Origin: Clonostachys chloroleuca
Taxonomy: Eukaryota; Ascomycota; Sordariomycetes; Hypocreales; Bionectriaceae
Length of the DNA stretch: 64,000 bases
Assembly (NCBI GenBank): GCA_037952775.1
Contig: JBANAY010000003.1
Coordinates: forward strand, 18,848,001 to 18,912,000
Reading direction: 5' to 3'
A program made the translations under genes and the position numbers. Below, one piece after another: positions 13,301 through 23,974 of the stretch. Numbering within the stretch: position 1 is the first letter of the stretch; each line of letters begins with the position of its first letter. Under the pieces are notes generated by a model. It was not told where the DNA came from. It was given only the letters and a program-made list of their open reading frames with translations, and did no database searches.

Positions 13301-13738
13301 ATTCTCATGCAGCCTTCAGACCGACAGTTCGATGGCGCACGAAATATCCTTATTTGCGGGTCGGACTGGATTCGCTCTCTCTAGGCAGGCGCATTTTGGT
13401 ATTTTCCACAGCCAACTCTCCTGATATGTGCAACAGAAGGGTCCACAGGCCAAGAATGAGGCGAGATCAGCCCCTCGCCCAGGTATCTCTCGAAACTGCC
13501 CTTCATGCTGCCCCGGCACCGGACGATCCAAGAATCTCAACGTTCTCGGTCGTGGCCGTGCCCACCAACTTCAGCTGATAGCCTGATCTCGACTCATGTC
13601 TCAACCTGTAAGGGCTCAGCCTTTTCTGGGATCGGCGGTTGGCCCCCGCGCACTGGTGTCGCTCGAGATATCAACCCAAGATAATAATTGTCAGCGCCGA
13701 TGGCAGCGAGCGCGGGCAATGGGTTACAGTCGCTCCGA

Positions 13739-13757
13739 GGGAGGGAGGGGTGCAGGG
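13739..13757 (+). other. G-quadruplex-type motif
   Basis: Four G tracts with short loops (GGG-A-GGG-A-GGGG-TGCA-GGG) in one 19-nt stretch. A further G-rich block follows at about 13772-13782. This fits the usual intramolecular G4 pattern and lies in non-coding sequence. Confidence 0.7.
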
Positions 13758-14631
13758 ATGTTTCTTATGATGGGGGGAGGGGTGTGTTCGTGTTGCTCCC
13801 CCCACCGTTTTCTAGAAGCATCAGAAGAATGCATCCGGACCCTCTCCCCTCCCTCGGAAGCCCCTTTTTGGACAACGTTGTAGAAGTGAATGCCTCTGGC
13901 CAACCTTTACGGGCTTTGACAGCTTGAGATGCAGGTGATATCTCGGTTTGTCTGATAACGTTATCGTTCCCCTTTGTAGATCTGGCTTGGTTGGCTGCCC
14001 AGCATCGTGACGGAGGTATTTCTCCGCATGGGTCACGCATGTACACACATATTCTCAGTCAGAACTTTGACTTTCTGCATTGATATTTCGATGCTATCTG
14101 TCGAAAAAGAGAAAGATCTACGTTGGTTGGCCACACTGAAAAGGCCCCGTGTCCTATCGTCCTATGGTGTTCGCAAAACATAAATATGAAAATAATGAGC
14201 TGCAGTCCCTTCCAACGCCCATCTCAATCAGCAAGCTATGTCCTTTCCAGCTATTTCGGCCATGCCCTGCTGCCTTTTTTGGGTATTATAATTTCATAAT
14301 TGAAGCGCAAGAATCATGTCTCCAAGTACCCTTGTGATTCTTTGGTGAGAAATGTCAAGTACCGACATTTATTGCTCTGCGCAATAGATCTTCGTCATTT
14401 GAAGAACATCCTAGTACAGATCCTCGGATCCCTCCATGAGCTAGTAGTGGTGATCTCGAGCGAATGGTTTTAGCAGAAAGCGCTAGGTGCTCCGTCAAAA
14501 CCGCTCCCCACTTAGTCACGATCTTGACGTCTTTATGGAGCTGGTGGGTTCGGATCGGAGGACCTTGCCTCACTCAGTCCCTGCCAAGTACAAAGGTCGC
14601 CATCCGATCGGATCGTCTCCACGGCTGACAT

Positions 14632-17519
14632 TCAGTCGCTCAAGTCATCATTGAGCTCGACCTGTATCAGTTCGAGCAATGACGCAATATATGGGCTCTG
14701 TGAATGAGTTAGTGGTTTGTAGTGGATAAATGTCGAAATGGGAAGAGCATAATACGTACCATGGCTTTGTTCTCAGCTAGGATTTCGAACAAGCGGGGGA
14801 GGACAGGGCGGAAGAGAGTCTCATTGTATCCACCTTGCTCACCATCATGAGCTTTTTGGATCTTCTTAAGCTCTTCTTCAGCGTCCGTCTTGACAACATT
14901 GCGAGCTATGTTGCGCAAGATCAAGACCGCGCTGAGTGGAATCCCTGCTGCCTGAGGAGGTGCGCTCGGATTTCTCTCATCACGAACGGTAAGCGTCTCC
15001 TCAAAGGTCAGTGCCATCGTTGTTGCCGGAATAACCCATTGTTTCCGCTGGGAGGGTGATCGGATCTGAGTGTCCGAGTGGGGAAGTTGGGTAGAAATGT
15101 GTGTATGTACGTGTCGGGCAAAGTCATGCAGGTGCATCTTGGTAGGCTGGTCGTACTGGGTGCACTCGCCCCATGTGCATTTGAACTCTCGTTCGACATT
15201 GTCAAAATGGCCAGCCTCATTTCTCTCCTCCTTCAAATGTGAAGAAATGACATGGTTCCACATTTGTTCTGCTTTCAAGTAGAATCGACCACATTTCTCA
15301 TTCTTCCTGTCGGGATTCGTCGACCACAAGCATCGAGCGTATTCAAGGCCATCGAGGCTGAGGGGGCGGGGTCGAGCTCGTAGACCATGAATAATAAATT
15401 TCTGTTGAGGGTCGCCGGGCTCACGAAGGATCTGAGCATTAGAATCCTTGTACACAGAGGTACTGTTTCGAATGAAATCCGCTGGAGTAATCAACGGTTG
15501 CCCAACGGCTTTCAGAGGCCCAACAAACGCGGTTTGATAAGCTTGCCAGGCAGCCAGTTGTGTCACAAACGAGCCTCCGTCTTCTTCGAAGAAGCATTGA
15601 ACCCATCGATGCACTCGGTCTGGCTCTTCCAGCTTCAACATCTCCTGCAACAAGTCCTCAGGAATTGGCGCAATGTCATCGCGGGAAGGTAGTCTTTGCT
15701 CCGGCACAAGCACAACTTCTTTCTGAACTTTGCGGGCTCCGTGAGATAAAAGACGGACCAAATGCTCCACCAAATTTTGAAGGGGCATTGATCGAATGAG
15801 GTTGTCCACATTAGGAACCACGGCGGTGTACTGGTACAGAAAATCAAGACATGCGTCCATCAACTCATCGTCGTTTAGTAATAGCCACTGTGCTATGCGT
15901 TGCAAAACATCTTGCGGTACATTCTGAAGCTTGTTCGTAGCCTCCAGGTTCATCGAAATTCGGCCAAGTGCTCGAAGTGCCGTGAGGATCACACCACGGT
16001 CATCGGAAGTCATCTGTGCCAAAAGGATCTTATATAAAGGGTCCTCCGAACTGAGGGTCATGAAAGGTGTCAGTTGCTCAGCAATGTCAAGCGCCAGATG
16101 CTTCATCTCTGTGAGTGAGTCGTGCTGAGGTAGACGCATAAGAATGCAGATTAAGTCGTGCAAAGGGTAGAAGTCGCTCATATGGTAGGCATTTTCGGGG
16201 AGATTGACCATGTTCCGGATCGTCAGAACAGCCTCATTGATCAAAACCAGGTCGTCAGAAAACTTTTCTGTCTGTAAAACATCGGGGACATCCTTTTCGA
16301 TGAGATTGTCGATTCTCTCGAGAATGTCCTGTGTGCCATTATTTCCATCCAGAACTCCCGGCTCGGTAGAGTCGATATGAGAGTCCCAGGAAATGGTCCA
16401 GTTCACGTAGTAAAAGAAGGAACCAACCTCCAAAGCCTTCTCGATCAAGCCTTCAGCGAGTCCAGGGAACGAGTCGAACTTGTACTTGTCACCACGTTCA
16501 AAAGATATCTTGACAAGATGATTTAAGGCGAAAGACTGTTCAGCGTGAATGTCTGATCGTAGAGCATTCAGGCATCGAGTGTAAATATTTGGACCATCAA
16601 AGCCAGTGCCGGGAAGCATTGCCTGCCTTGGGTCAGGAACTTGACGGTGGCTAGGAGGAGGCTTCCGAAATTCATTCGGAGCATTACTAGGCGTCGCAAC
16701 GCCGCGTAATTGCAGTGGTTTAACGTGTCTGGGTTGGTACGACAACACCATGTGGGACGTATTTTCAGTATTGGGAGGATGGTGCATCAGCGACGGTCCC
16801 CGACCCCCGTGGGGGTGCTGTGAAACAGGTGCCATGCCGGAGTGCTGGTGGTTTTGTGATGCACCGTGTTGAGGGGTTGCTGGATTGCTGTTGTTCATGT
16901 TATGTTGGGCTGAAGCAGCTCTTGTGCGCGAAGGGCCCGTGTCAGGCTGAAAGATGACTCGCTGTGGCGGGGCTTCGCGCAACCCTCGCGAGGCTCGCGC
17001 ACTGGCAGCAGGATCCACGGGAGGGCGCTCACGTACCGGTGTACCGTCGTCTCCCGATGCGTTTGAGTCGCCCGCCCCAACGTTGCTTTCCCGCTTGCCT
17101 CGGAAATTCTCCCTCGTACGGGTTAAGAGACTGGCGCCCTTGGCTGTAACGTCTTCCAAAATATCCTTTGGCGGCGGCTCCTTGTTATGGATAGTGCTTA
17201 TCTCGTATGCAGCCAAGTTTTTGTAGAATTTCTCCTTGAGTGCGAATGCCGTTGAAGCCTCATTTGTCGAAACGATGCCGAGTTCAGACGCCATACGCCT
17301 CCAGGCCAGCTTCTCTTCCGAAACCTTATCGTATCCCCCACTAGCGACGATGTGGTTGAAGACTTTTAGCAAGTCCAGGTGCATCGTCCCTACCTTGGGC
17401 TCGGGGTCAAGAGTCGTGCCGCGCTTCGCATGATATTCTCGCAATCGGTTCATAAACTCTTCATACTCGGGCGTTCGGTCGATAGTATGCAAGGGAACCT
17501 CTTGGTCTGCCGGCTCCAT
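14632..17519 (-). CDS. RSC9: RSC chromatin-remodelling complex subunit Rsc9 (ARID2-like)
   Basis: DNA-binding subunit of the RSC/PBAF-type SWI/SNF nucleosome remodeller, acting in the nucleus. Two exons: 17519-14760 and 14697-14632. The 62-nt phase-0 intron (donor GTACGT, acceptor CACAG) replaces a spurious read-through tail with a 22-residue C-terminus ending in NDDLSD. Total 941 aa. The ARID domain lies at about residues 15-105 (HLDLLKVFNHIVASGGYDKV, followed by W and KFYKNL). A disordered Pro/His-rich linker follows at about 135-300, then a helical repeat region. An RFX-like winged-helix segment (VHRWVQCFFEEDGG) lies near 640, and paired Cys/His residues at about 730-790 look like C2H2 zinc fingers. 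This is the domain order of Rsc9/ARID2. It is divergent from the gene at 18066, with 546 bp between the two start codons. Confidence 0.93.
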
Positions 17520-18065
17520 CTTTTCTTTTTAAAGTGCGACAACCGGTCGTTGTCGTGACGCTTTTGCGACAAATGAAGGCCGTATAGTGCGGACACCGCG
17601 GCCTCTTCAGCTAGAATTGTCAATGGCGGCGCGACGCACTCTTTGTCATGTAGAGCGGCGACCAGATCGGCGGATTGAGGCGGCGAAAGGATATCAGAGA
17701 AAAGGCGCTATGGCTCCGCCAGGATTTTGGGATCAATTCGACACGGGAAAGTGGTGGAATTGAAGCTGGGGATATAGTACAAATGAGCCAGACGTGTAGG
17801 CGCACGCGTCGAAAACCTTCCAGCAACCCTGCAGCTAACCTTCCTTCCTAACACGTGAGTTCCAGACTTTAGTGCTTAACTCAGGGCGAGGCAGGCGTGG
17901 ATGACTCAGCCAATCGGTTTCCTTCCACTGGCAGAAGGAAGGACCCACCGCCCATCTCGTCGAGCTTCATCCACCAGGTAATCATCACCCAGAACTACAT
18001 CGTCACTGAGGACCCAATATTGACAGCGATTTTCCTGTCATAGACTATTTGACAAGCTGCCCACC
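17520..18065. promoter_or_regulatory. divergent promoter region, RSC9 / unknown gene
   Basis: 546 bp between two divergent start codons, so it must hold both promoters. Next to the RSC9 start there is a perfect 7-bp inverted repeat (CGACAAC...GTTGTCG, 17537-17555). The word TGCGACAA occurs at 17535-17542 and again at 17565-17572. No TATA box is obvious on either side. Confidence 0.55.
17537..17555. repeat. inverted repeat CGACAAC-5-GTTGTCG
   Basis: Perfect 7-bp arms around a 5-nt centre (CGGTC), 18-36 nt upstream of the RSC9 ATG. It could be a dimeric factor site or a hairpin in the RSC9 5' UTR. The arm sequence recurs once more at 17566-17572. Confidence 0.7.
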
Positions 18066-20278
18066 ATGCCTAGTCCTCTGAGCCCCGTCACTGCCTGCGC
18101 TCTCAAAGAGCTGGAAATCATTGGCGGGCACTCGTCCAGGGTCTACAATTCGACCCAGCTGGCCAACGCATTAACACTAACCCTTGAAGGCCAACATACT
18201 TCTCCCAGGGAAAAGCCAGTTCTTTGTCTACTGGTTAATTCTGGTTCGCGATGCATAGTAGGTCGCCTCCGGCCGCAAAATTTAATCGGACAAGTAGATT
18301 CACCATTTTCTCTCAGCTATCTATTCGTCTCAGTGATTTACTGCCTACCAAGCCTCCTTTCTCGCAGGCCATAAGCACCAAGGTAGATACTCAACAGCTT
18401 CGTGTAGACGTCAAAGAACAAGAACATGCCGTTGTCACTACATTTGAGCACAGACGCGAGTTCAATCTTGCGGTTTATATGCTTCAGGAATACGGCTTCT
18501 CCATTAAAGAGGCCGCTCTAGAAACAACGGAGGTTGGCTACGATTGTTCTCAAACCTCCACCCTTGCCTTCGAGAGTCCAGTTGATTTTTTACCTCGACT
18601 CTCCTCTTTCACAACATTACCGGGGATGATGAGCGGCGCAAGTCTGCCCGCTCAACCAGAGTTGCCTTGGGAAACCCATGTGGGAGCTATGATCCCTGAT
18701 ACCCATCCGGAGGTTCTTTCAAATGGCCATTTGTCAATTCCTAATCAACTACTTCAGACTCGGCAAAACTCATGTCCATCCAGCTTTTCCAACACATCTC
18801 ACCTGCACCAGACTTCATACATGAGTCAACTTAACCCTTACAATGTCTTCCTAGGCAAGCAGGCATTCAACGACTACAGACCCAAAGTCAGCTCCCCACT
18901 CCGCAAGACCTTGTCTCCTAATGAACCACTACAAGTTATTCCACCGCATTCGTCTCAAAATCCCGTCAACCTGCCTCCAAGTTCCACTCCTATAGCCCCT
19001 TTTGAAGCTAGAGATCTTTCACCACAGCCCGATTTATGCTCTAATGACGGGCTTGCCATCTCATCTCAGTATCCGGTCCTACCTCGCAGGTTCCCGCCAT
19101 CTCCCATCTCTGTCTACAGGCAGATGTCTGATAGTAGCACGGAGCTTTCGTCGCCCAACCTGCACCATTTTCGAGAACTCATGCCGCCAACTCGAAACCT
19201 TCCGTTTGACCATTCGCAAAAGGAGGGACCAAAAAATTTCATAGATGGTCAAGATCCGATTACCAGAGAACAGCCATCAAATTCCAAATATCCCAAGGTG
19301 CAGGGTAAACGTAAGCGCAAACCCAAAGCTGCTGAGCCGATGAAGCACACATCCTCAGGGTCGCCAAAGAAACCAGCAAAAGGGAGGAACCTTCCGAGAA
19401 TCACCGCGACGGGCTCTTCTCAAGATCATACCACTATCAAGACCAGTCCCGAGGCGATAGTATCTATATCAAGTCGTCAAGGCCTTTCCTCAAAGGCAAA
19501 GATGCAAAAAGCTCACCCTCTATCACCAAGTGCTAAGATCAACAACAAGATCTCCGCAGAGGCCAGAAAGGATGCTACCCACATGAACTCTGCTAACAAA
19601 TCTAAACGGAAACTAGAAAGTAAGGCAAAACCACGTAGCAGAGCGAGTATCAAGGGTCAACTACCCGACACTCCCGGTGACAGCTTACCGAGCGAGGTGA
19701 CAAGCCTAACGGATGAAAACCCCGAATTTCCTTCAAATACACAAGCAACTAGTCTGAAGGAGAAAGGCGACGATAATGCACCATTAAAAGCGCGTTCCCT
19801 CTGTTCTAGTAATGATAGACCAGATATCGTAGACTCACAGCCACAGCGAAAGTCATCAAGGTTGGCCAAGAAGGCCCGCTCTCTGAAAGACAGTTCCGCA
19901 AAGGACTCTCCACCAGAATGTATGGCCTCGGAGGCTGAACAAGAAGTCAGCCCTGAACTTCCTGTTCCGGAGACGCATCTGGCCTCTGAAACTGTGCTAC
20001 AAGAGCCAGAACCGGCACCGCCCGAATTGCAGCCTACAGCCCAATCCAATTGTTCGGCTGCAAATAATGAACTCACTATTCTAGTAACAGACGAAATGCT
20101 TCGGCAAGTTAACGAGATGACATCTGAACTGTTTGAACAGTTTGAAGCAGACCTCAAAGGAGGAAAGAATGACGCCGCCCTCGCAGAGTATTACCTAGGT
20201 CAAATAATGGAAATTCGCAAAAGCTTTTGGCACTCTGAAATCGCCAAACTATCACACAGCGAATTCCAGGCTTGTTGA
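18066..20278 (+). CDS. uncharacterised basic, largely disordered protein
   Basis: I do not recognise this protein. Exons 18066-18257 and 18317-20278, joined by a 59-nt phase-0 intron (GTAGGT...CTCAG), give 717 aa. The N-terminal ~130 residues look folded: alternating hydrophobic strands such as PVLCLLVNSG, then LSIRLSDLLPTKPPF, then EQEHAVVTTFEHRREFNLAVY. The middle (about 150-590) is rich in Ser, Pro, Lys and Gln, with strongly basic Lys/Arg clusters (KRKRKPKAAE; KSKRKLESKAK), consistent with nuclear localisation. The last ~70 residues look like an amphipathic helix pair (DEMLRQVNEMTSELFEQFEA). The architecture resembles a chromatin or kinetochore linker protein, but this is inference only. 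It shares a divergent promoter with RSC9. Confidence 0.85.
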
Positions 20279-20750
20279 ATCTTGACACCGAGACAAAGCA
20301 AATCCAAAGGGTCGCCCCTCACTAAATCTTTTATTCAAAGGCTTTCACTCCCTTTCTACTAATCGAAGGTTTCTCTCACTTGCTTAGCATCATTGTTCGG
20401 AATTAAGTTGTACTGAGAAACATCCCTTGTGTCGGCCAATGGGTGGATGGCTAGAATGAAACGAACGCGCAACTCGGGAGTATCATAGAAACGGCAATAA
20501 AGTAAAGTAGCCCTGACGAGTCGTTCCAAAGCATCAACCCCTTTTCTCCGCTCCAGACCTCTGCCCAGTTCTTAGACACCCAAAATCGTGTATAGTCGTA
20601 AAGCAGCACCTCTGTCACACTTTTCTCCACGCCGTATGCAAGCAAGGAGACTGGTCGTAAGCCAACCGGCAAAACTAATCATCAATCAACCGGATACAAT
20701 GCGGCCACAAAGGATAGGACACGGAAACCAGTAATTTCTATATCGATAAC
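20279..20750. other. intergenic, convergent 3' regions
   Basis: 472 bp between the stop codons of the unknown gene (+) and YSC84 (-). It should contain both 3' UTRs. Nothing else is seen. Confidence 0.6.
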
Positions 20751-22124
20751 TCATTCCTTCATCTTAACATAATTGCTCGGGAAAATTCCATGCCGCGAGC
20801 CAATCATACCAGTCCTGTGCACGCAAAAGTTAGCCAGATTCTCAGATCGTAACATCATTACTTGAGTTTCAGAACTCACCACCAGTCGTTGTCGCTCTCT
20901 GTCTTTTTCAGCACAGTGATCACCTCGCCCTTCTTGAATCCAAGATCGCCAGGCTGATCCGCGTCAAAGTTGAACAAAGCAACGGCTTCGTTCTTGTTCA
21001 GGCTCGCTGTCTTGTTGGCGCCGAACTGGGGCTTGGGCGCAGTCGGTCGTCCAGGAGCGGGTTTCTTAGTCGAGCTAACGCGATCCCGATACTCGTAGTC
21101 ACTGTCGTTGTGGGCATTGAAGGTGTTTGAGCGCGATGGTGAAGCCACACCCGGTCTGTCATAGACGTCGTCCTGCCATGTGCTCGAGCGTTGAGGAGCT
21201 CCAAAGCGGTCGCTGCCACGGGAGGCTGAAGTGTTGGACCGGCTCACACCCTCGCCAAAAGCACTACCTCGGCGGCCCTCCCAAACAACGTCGTCATGCG
21301 CATTGTCATAGACAGGGATATCGTTGTACATTGCGTCGCCGCCTGTGCTGCTGGTCCTTCCGGTTGCGCCGCCGCCGCTGAAAACGCGAGAGTTGAGCAC
21401 AGCCATGAGAGGCTGGGCTTGCGGTGGAGGAGACACCGAACCGGTCAGGAGCTGCTGAGCAGTGTAACGGGTGCCGTAGAGCTTCTCATTGGCGTCACGA
21501 CGCTCGATGATTCCGGATCCTTCGAGCGAGACACCGGCGAACAGGCCCTTGGTCTTGGAGTAACTGAAAATACCCGCAACGCCCTTCAACGATGCGGCGC
21601 CCGCTGCCTCGGCGTTTCTCCCGACCGGCCCGGCAGCCAGAGACACGTTGCCACCGAGTGTAATAGAGCCCGCCTGGGCAAACGTTCTTACGGCAGAGCT
21701 GTCGTTGAGGATGAAGACGAAGTCGGTAAGTTCAAAGCCGATCTGGCCACCGAAACCGCCGCCAACGGTGGCAATGGCGCTCGGTGCGCTCCAGGTTCCA
21801 TCGGAGAGTCGGGCGACAACAAGACCACTGCCGAAACGGCCTGAGCCTAGGAACCCAGCTTTGAGGACGGTGATGACGGCAAGACCTTTTGCGTTGGCGA
21901 GGATGGACGGGGGGATTACTTTGTCGGGGCCGAAAGCTTGGCGGGGATTGATAAAGGACGAGAGAATACTTCCGCACTTTTTGCACTCCGCTGCATGACA
22001 GAAGGTAATTGTCAGCGCCTGGGATGAGAGAGACAAGCTTGGGTATGGGCAGCGATGGCTGTCTCTGAATGTCGCGGAATCACTTACACGCCATAGACGA
22101 CGGGAGAGGATTGTGGAGTCCCAT
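20751..22124 (-). CDS. YSC84: Ysc84/Lsb3-type actin-binding SH3 protein
   Basis: Cortical actin-patch protein that binds lipid and actin through the Ysc84 (SYLF) domain and binds proline-rich endocytic partners through a C-terminal SH3 domain. Exons: 22124-22088 (MGLHNPLPSSMA), 21990-20880, 20814-20751, giving 403 aa. The introns are 97 nt (GTAAGT...TGCAG) and 65 nt (GTGAGT...CACAG). The SYLF domain covers about residues 15-215 (NAKGLAVITVLKAGFLGSG; GGGFGGQIGFELTDFVFIL; TKGLFAGVSLEGSGIIERR). A Ser/Asp-rich linker follows, then the SH3 at about 345-403 (AVALFNFDADQPGDLGF ... GIFPSNYVKMKE). The last intron splits the SH3 after NDWW. Its natural ligands are proline-rich proteins of the Aim21/Las17 type. 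An Aim21 homologue lies 15 kb away, which may be coincidence. Confidence 0.94.
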
Positions 22125-23084
22125 TTTTTTGGTTTGTGTGGCTTGAAGATAATTTATAAACAAATCAATACTCTGGTGATCTAGGGAAACTTGTTAAGCT
22201 CTTGTTCTAGATTTTTAGCGAGCGAGAAGTTGTCGGCGCGGAGATAGCTCAAGGTGGAGGTGGGGTGAATGAGGTTGCGCGCAATGGGGTTGTAGCCGAT
22301 TTTAGCCAGCCTGCACGATGACAGGATGCTGCCACAGAACGTAGGTACAGCAAGCAACAGTCCCCGAAGCTCTACTCAATTGATTCCAGAGTAGGGGAGG
22401 AGTCGCACAGCGATGGCGACGTCGGATACGGCGGGTGTTTATGCGGAAGGCCTGGGAAACAAGCAGAGTAGGTACTAAGGAATGAACGACGAAGTTCCCA
22501 GTCACCAGACATTACATAGCCTGGACGAATACGTAAGGTGGCTACAGGGGGGCAGGGCGAAGAAGCTCAACGGCCACGCGCCGTCGAATCAACTGCACTG
22601 GGTATATGCATGAGGGGCAACAGTGACCGCATCTGGCGGCACTAGAAACGCACTCCAAGCCCGCTAGATTTGTCTTGCACCTTGGCCGGACCTTGGCGCC
22701 ACCCAGACTCTTTGGCGACAGGTGGCTGCTGTGGCTGGGGTAGCCGCCCGGACTTTACGGTGGGGCGCAGGGATTTGGAAACACTTCCTGGCCCAGACGG
22801 ATGGATCCTGGCCTTGTCTGCCGTACATACGGAACATGCTTGGACCTGCGTCATGACCACCCCTTTCTGACTGCCAACAACGCCATCCCGATCCTCGAAA
22901 GCTACTCTCCCACGCATCAGAACCGCCGCCGTTCCCCTACCGCCTTCCCCCTCGCTATACTCAGTGGGATCCAGAACAGCCGATAATAGCTTGACCCCGG
23001 CCACCTATTCCCGGCTGCATCTTAGCGACCAACTTAGGCACACCGACTGTCGCGAGACCAGAAAACCACACACAACTCGCAACC
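22125..23084. promoter_or_regulatory. divergent intergenic region YSC84 / SFT1
   Basis: 960 bp between divergent start codons. It must contain both promoters and 5' leaders. Short frames here have no domain support. No TATA or other named element is clear. Confidence 0.5.
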
Positions 23085-23452
23085 ATGTCCGAGGCCTACG
23101 AACGCGAGCGGCAGAACAATGCTCGCCTGGAGGAGCTATCAAGCAAGGTGACGGCCCTGCGCGGCGTCACCGTCGACATCTACGACAATGCTCGCAGCCA
23201 AGAAATGATCGACGATACGGTTCGTTCTCCCGCTCCCAGTTCCCGTCGCGAAACCGCCCTGCTAACCATAGCCCGTTCTCCATCCAGTCCAACACATTTT
23301 CCTCCATGTCCTCGTCGATGAAGGGATCTGCCGGCCGCCTGACTCGCATGGCCGCCTCTGGCAACAAGGTCGCCATCCTCAAACTCTCCGGGATCGTCAT
23401 CGCGGCATTCCTAGTACTGTATTACGGCACAAAAATCATCTTTCGCTGGTAA
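23085..23452 (+). CDS. SFT1: SFT1-type Golgi Qc-SNARE
   Basis: Small tail-anchored SNARE (Bet1/Sft1 family) for retrograde traffic to and within the Golgi. Exons 23085-23219 and 23288-23452, with a 68-nt phase-0 intron (donor GTTCGT, acceptor ATCCAG), give 99 aa. The SNARE helix covers about residues 10-68 (LEELSSKVTALRGVTVDIYD, then NTFSSMSSSMKGSAGRL). It is followed by one hydrophobic membrane segment at the extreme C-terminus (IVIAAFLVLYYGTKIIF, about 81-97) with only two residues after it. Length and the short N-terminus match Sft1 better than Bet1. The context ACCATGTCC around the start is a good fungal initiation context. Confidence 0.92.
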
Positions 23453-23974
23453 AAAGAAGGGGTGCATGAAATACGTCGAAAATGCCAGCCGCTGGGCTAT
23501 CAGTTGGCGATGGGCCGAAACCTGGAACATGGAAACATTGGTCCGCTCAGCTGGCAGTCTTACACCACTCCGCATGATGGCGGGGGAGTGTTGGGAACCA
23601 TGACATGGCGATTTTGTTTCTTGATGGGGAATTAATATCTGGCGTTGGGAAACCGGGGGTCTGGAATTAGAGCCTATACAGCCCATGAAGCATTTGGTTA
23701 TCTTTGCACGCATGAATTGCTTTCATTCGCTTAATCTGTAACTTGTCCATTTTGGTGACAATCTATATAATTGAAATAAAATTTGGAAAAGGGGAAAATT
23801 GAGAAGAAAAGACTCCAGACATGCCAAAACAAACGCCCCTTGATATGCCTGCCACTCCGAGCCTACGATCATAAATCATCTCTGTTCAAACGATCCTTCC
23901 CCCACCTACTATAAGCTACAACAACGCACAGGGGCGTTGAAGCCTGCTATTAAATCTACCCAAAGAACGTGATT
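23453..23974. other. intergenic, convergent 3' regions
   Basis: 522 bp between the stops of SFT1 (+) and the ArfGAP gene (-). No feature is visible beyond presumed 3' UTRs. AT-rich tracts near 23760-23800 may serve polyadenylation. Confidence 0.6.

Larger units (their letters stand above)
9693..14631. other. long gene-free stretch
   Basis: About 4.9 kb between the start of the SDR gene and the 3' end of RSC9. The longest frame (12409-13014, + strand, 201 codons) has no domain, biased composition or splice partners that would support it. Small repeats are present: (CATGC)4 at 10362-10381 and a G-quadruplex-type run at 13739-13757. Nothing resembles a transposase, reverse transcriptase or terminal repeats. 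It may hold a long SDR promoter, a non-coding transcript or decayed sequence. Confidence 0.55.
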
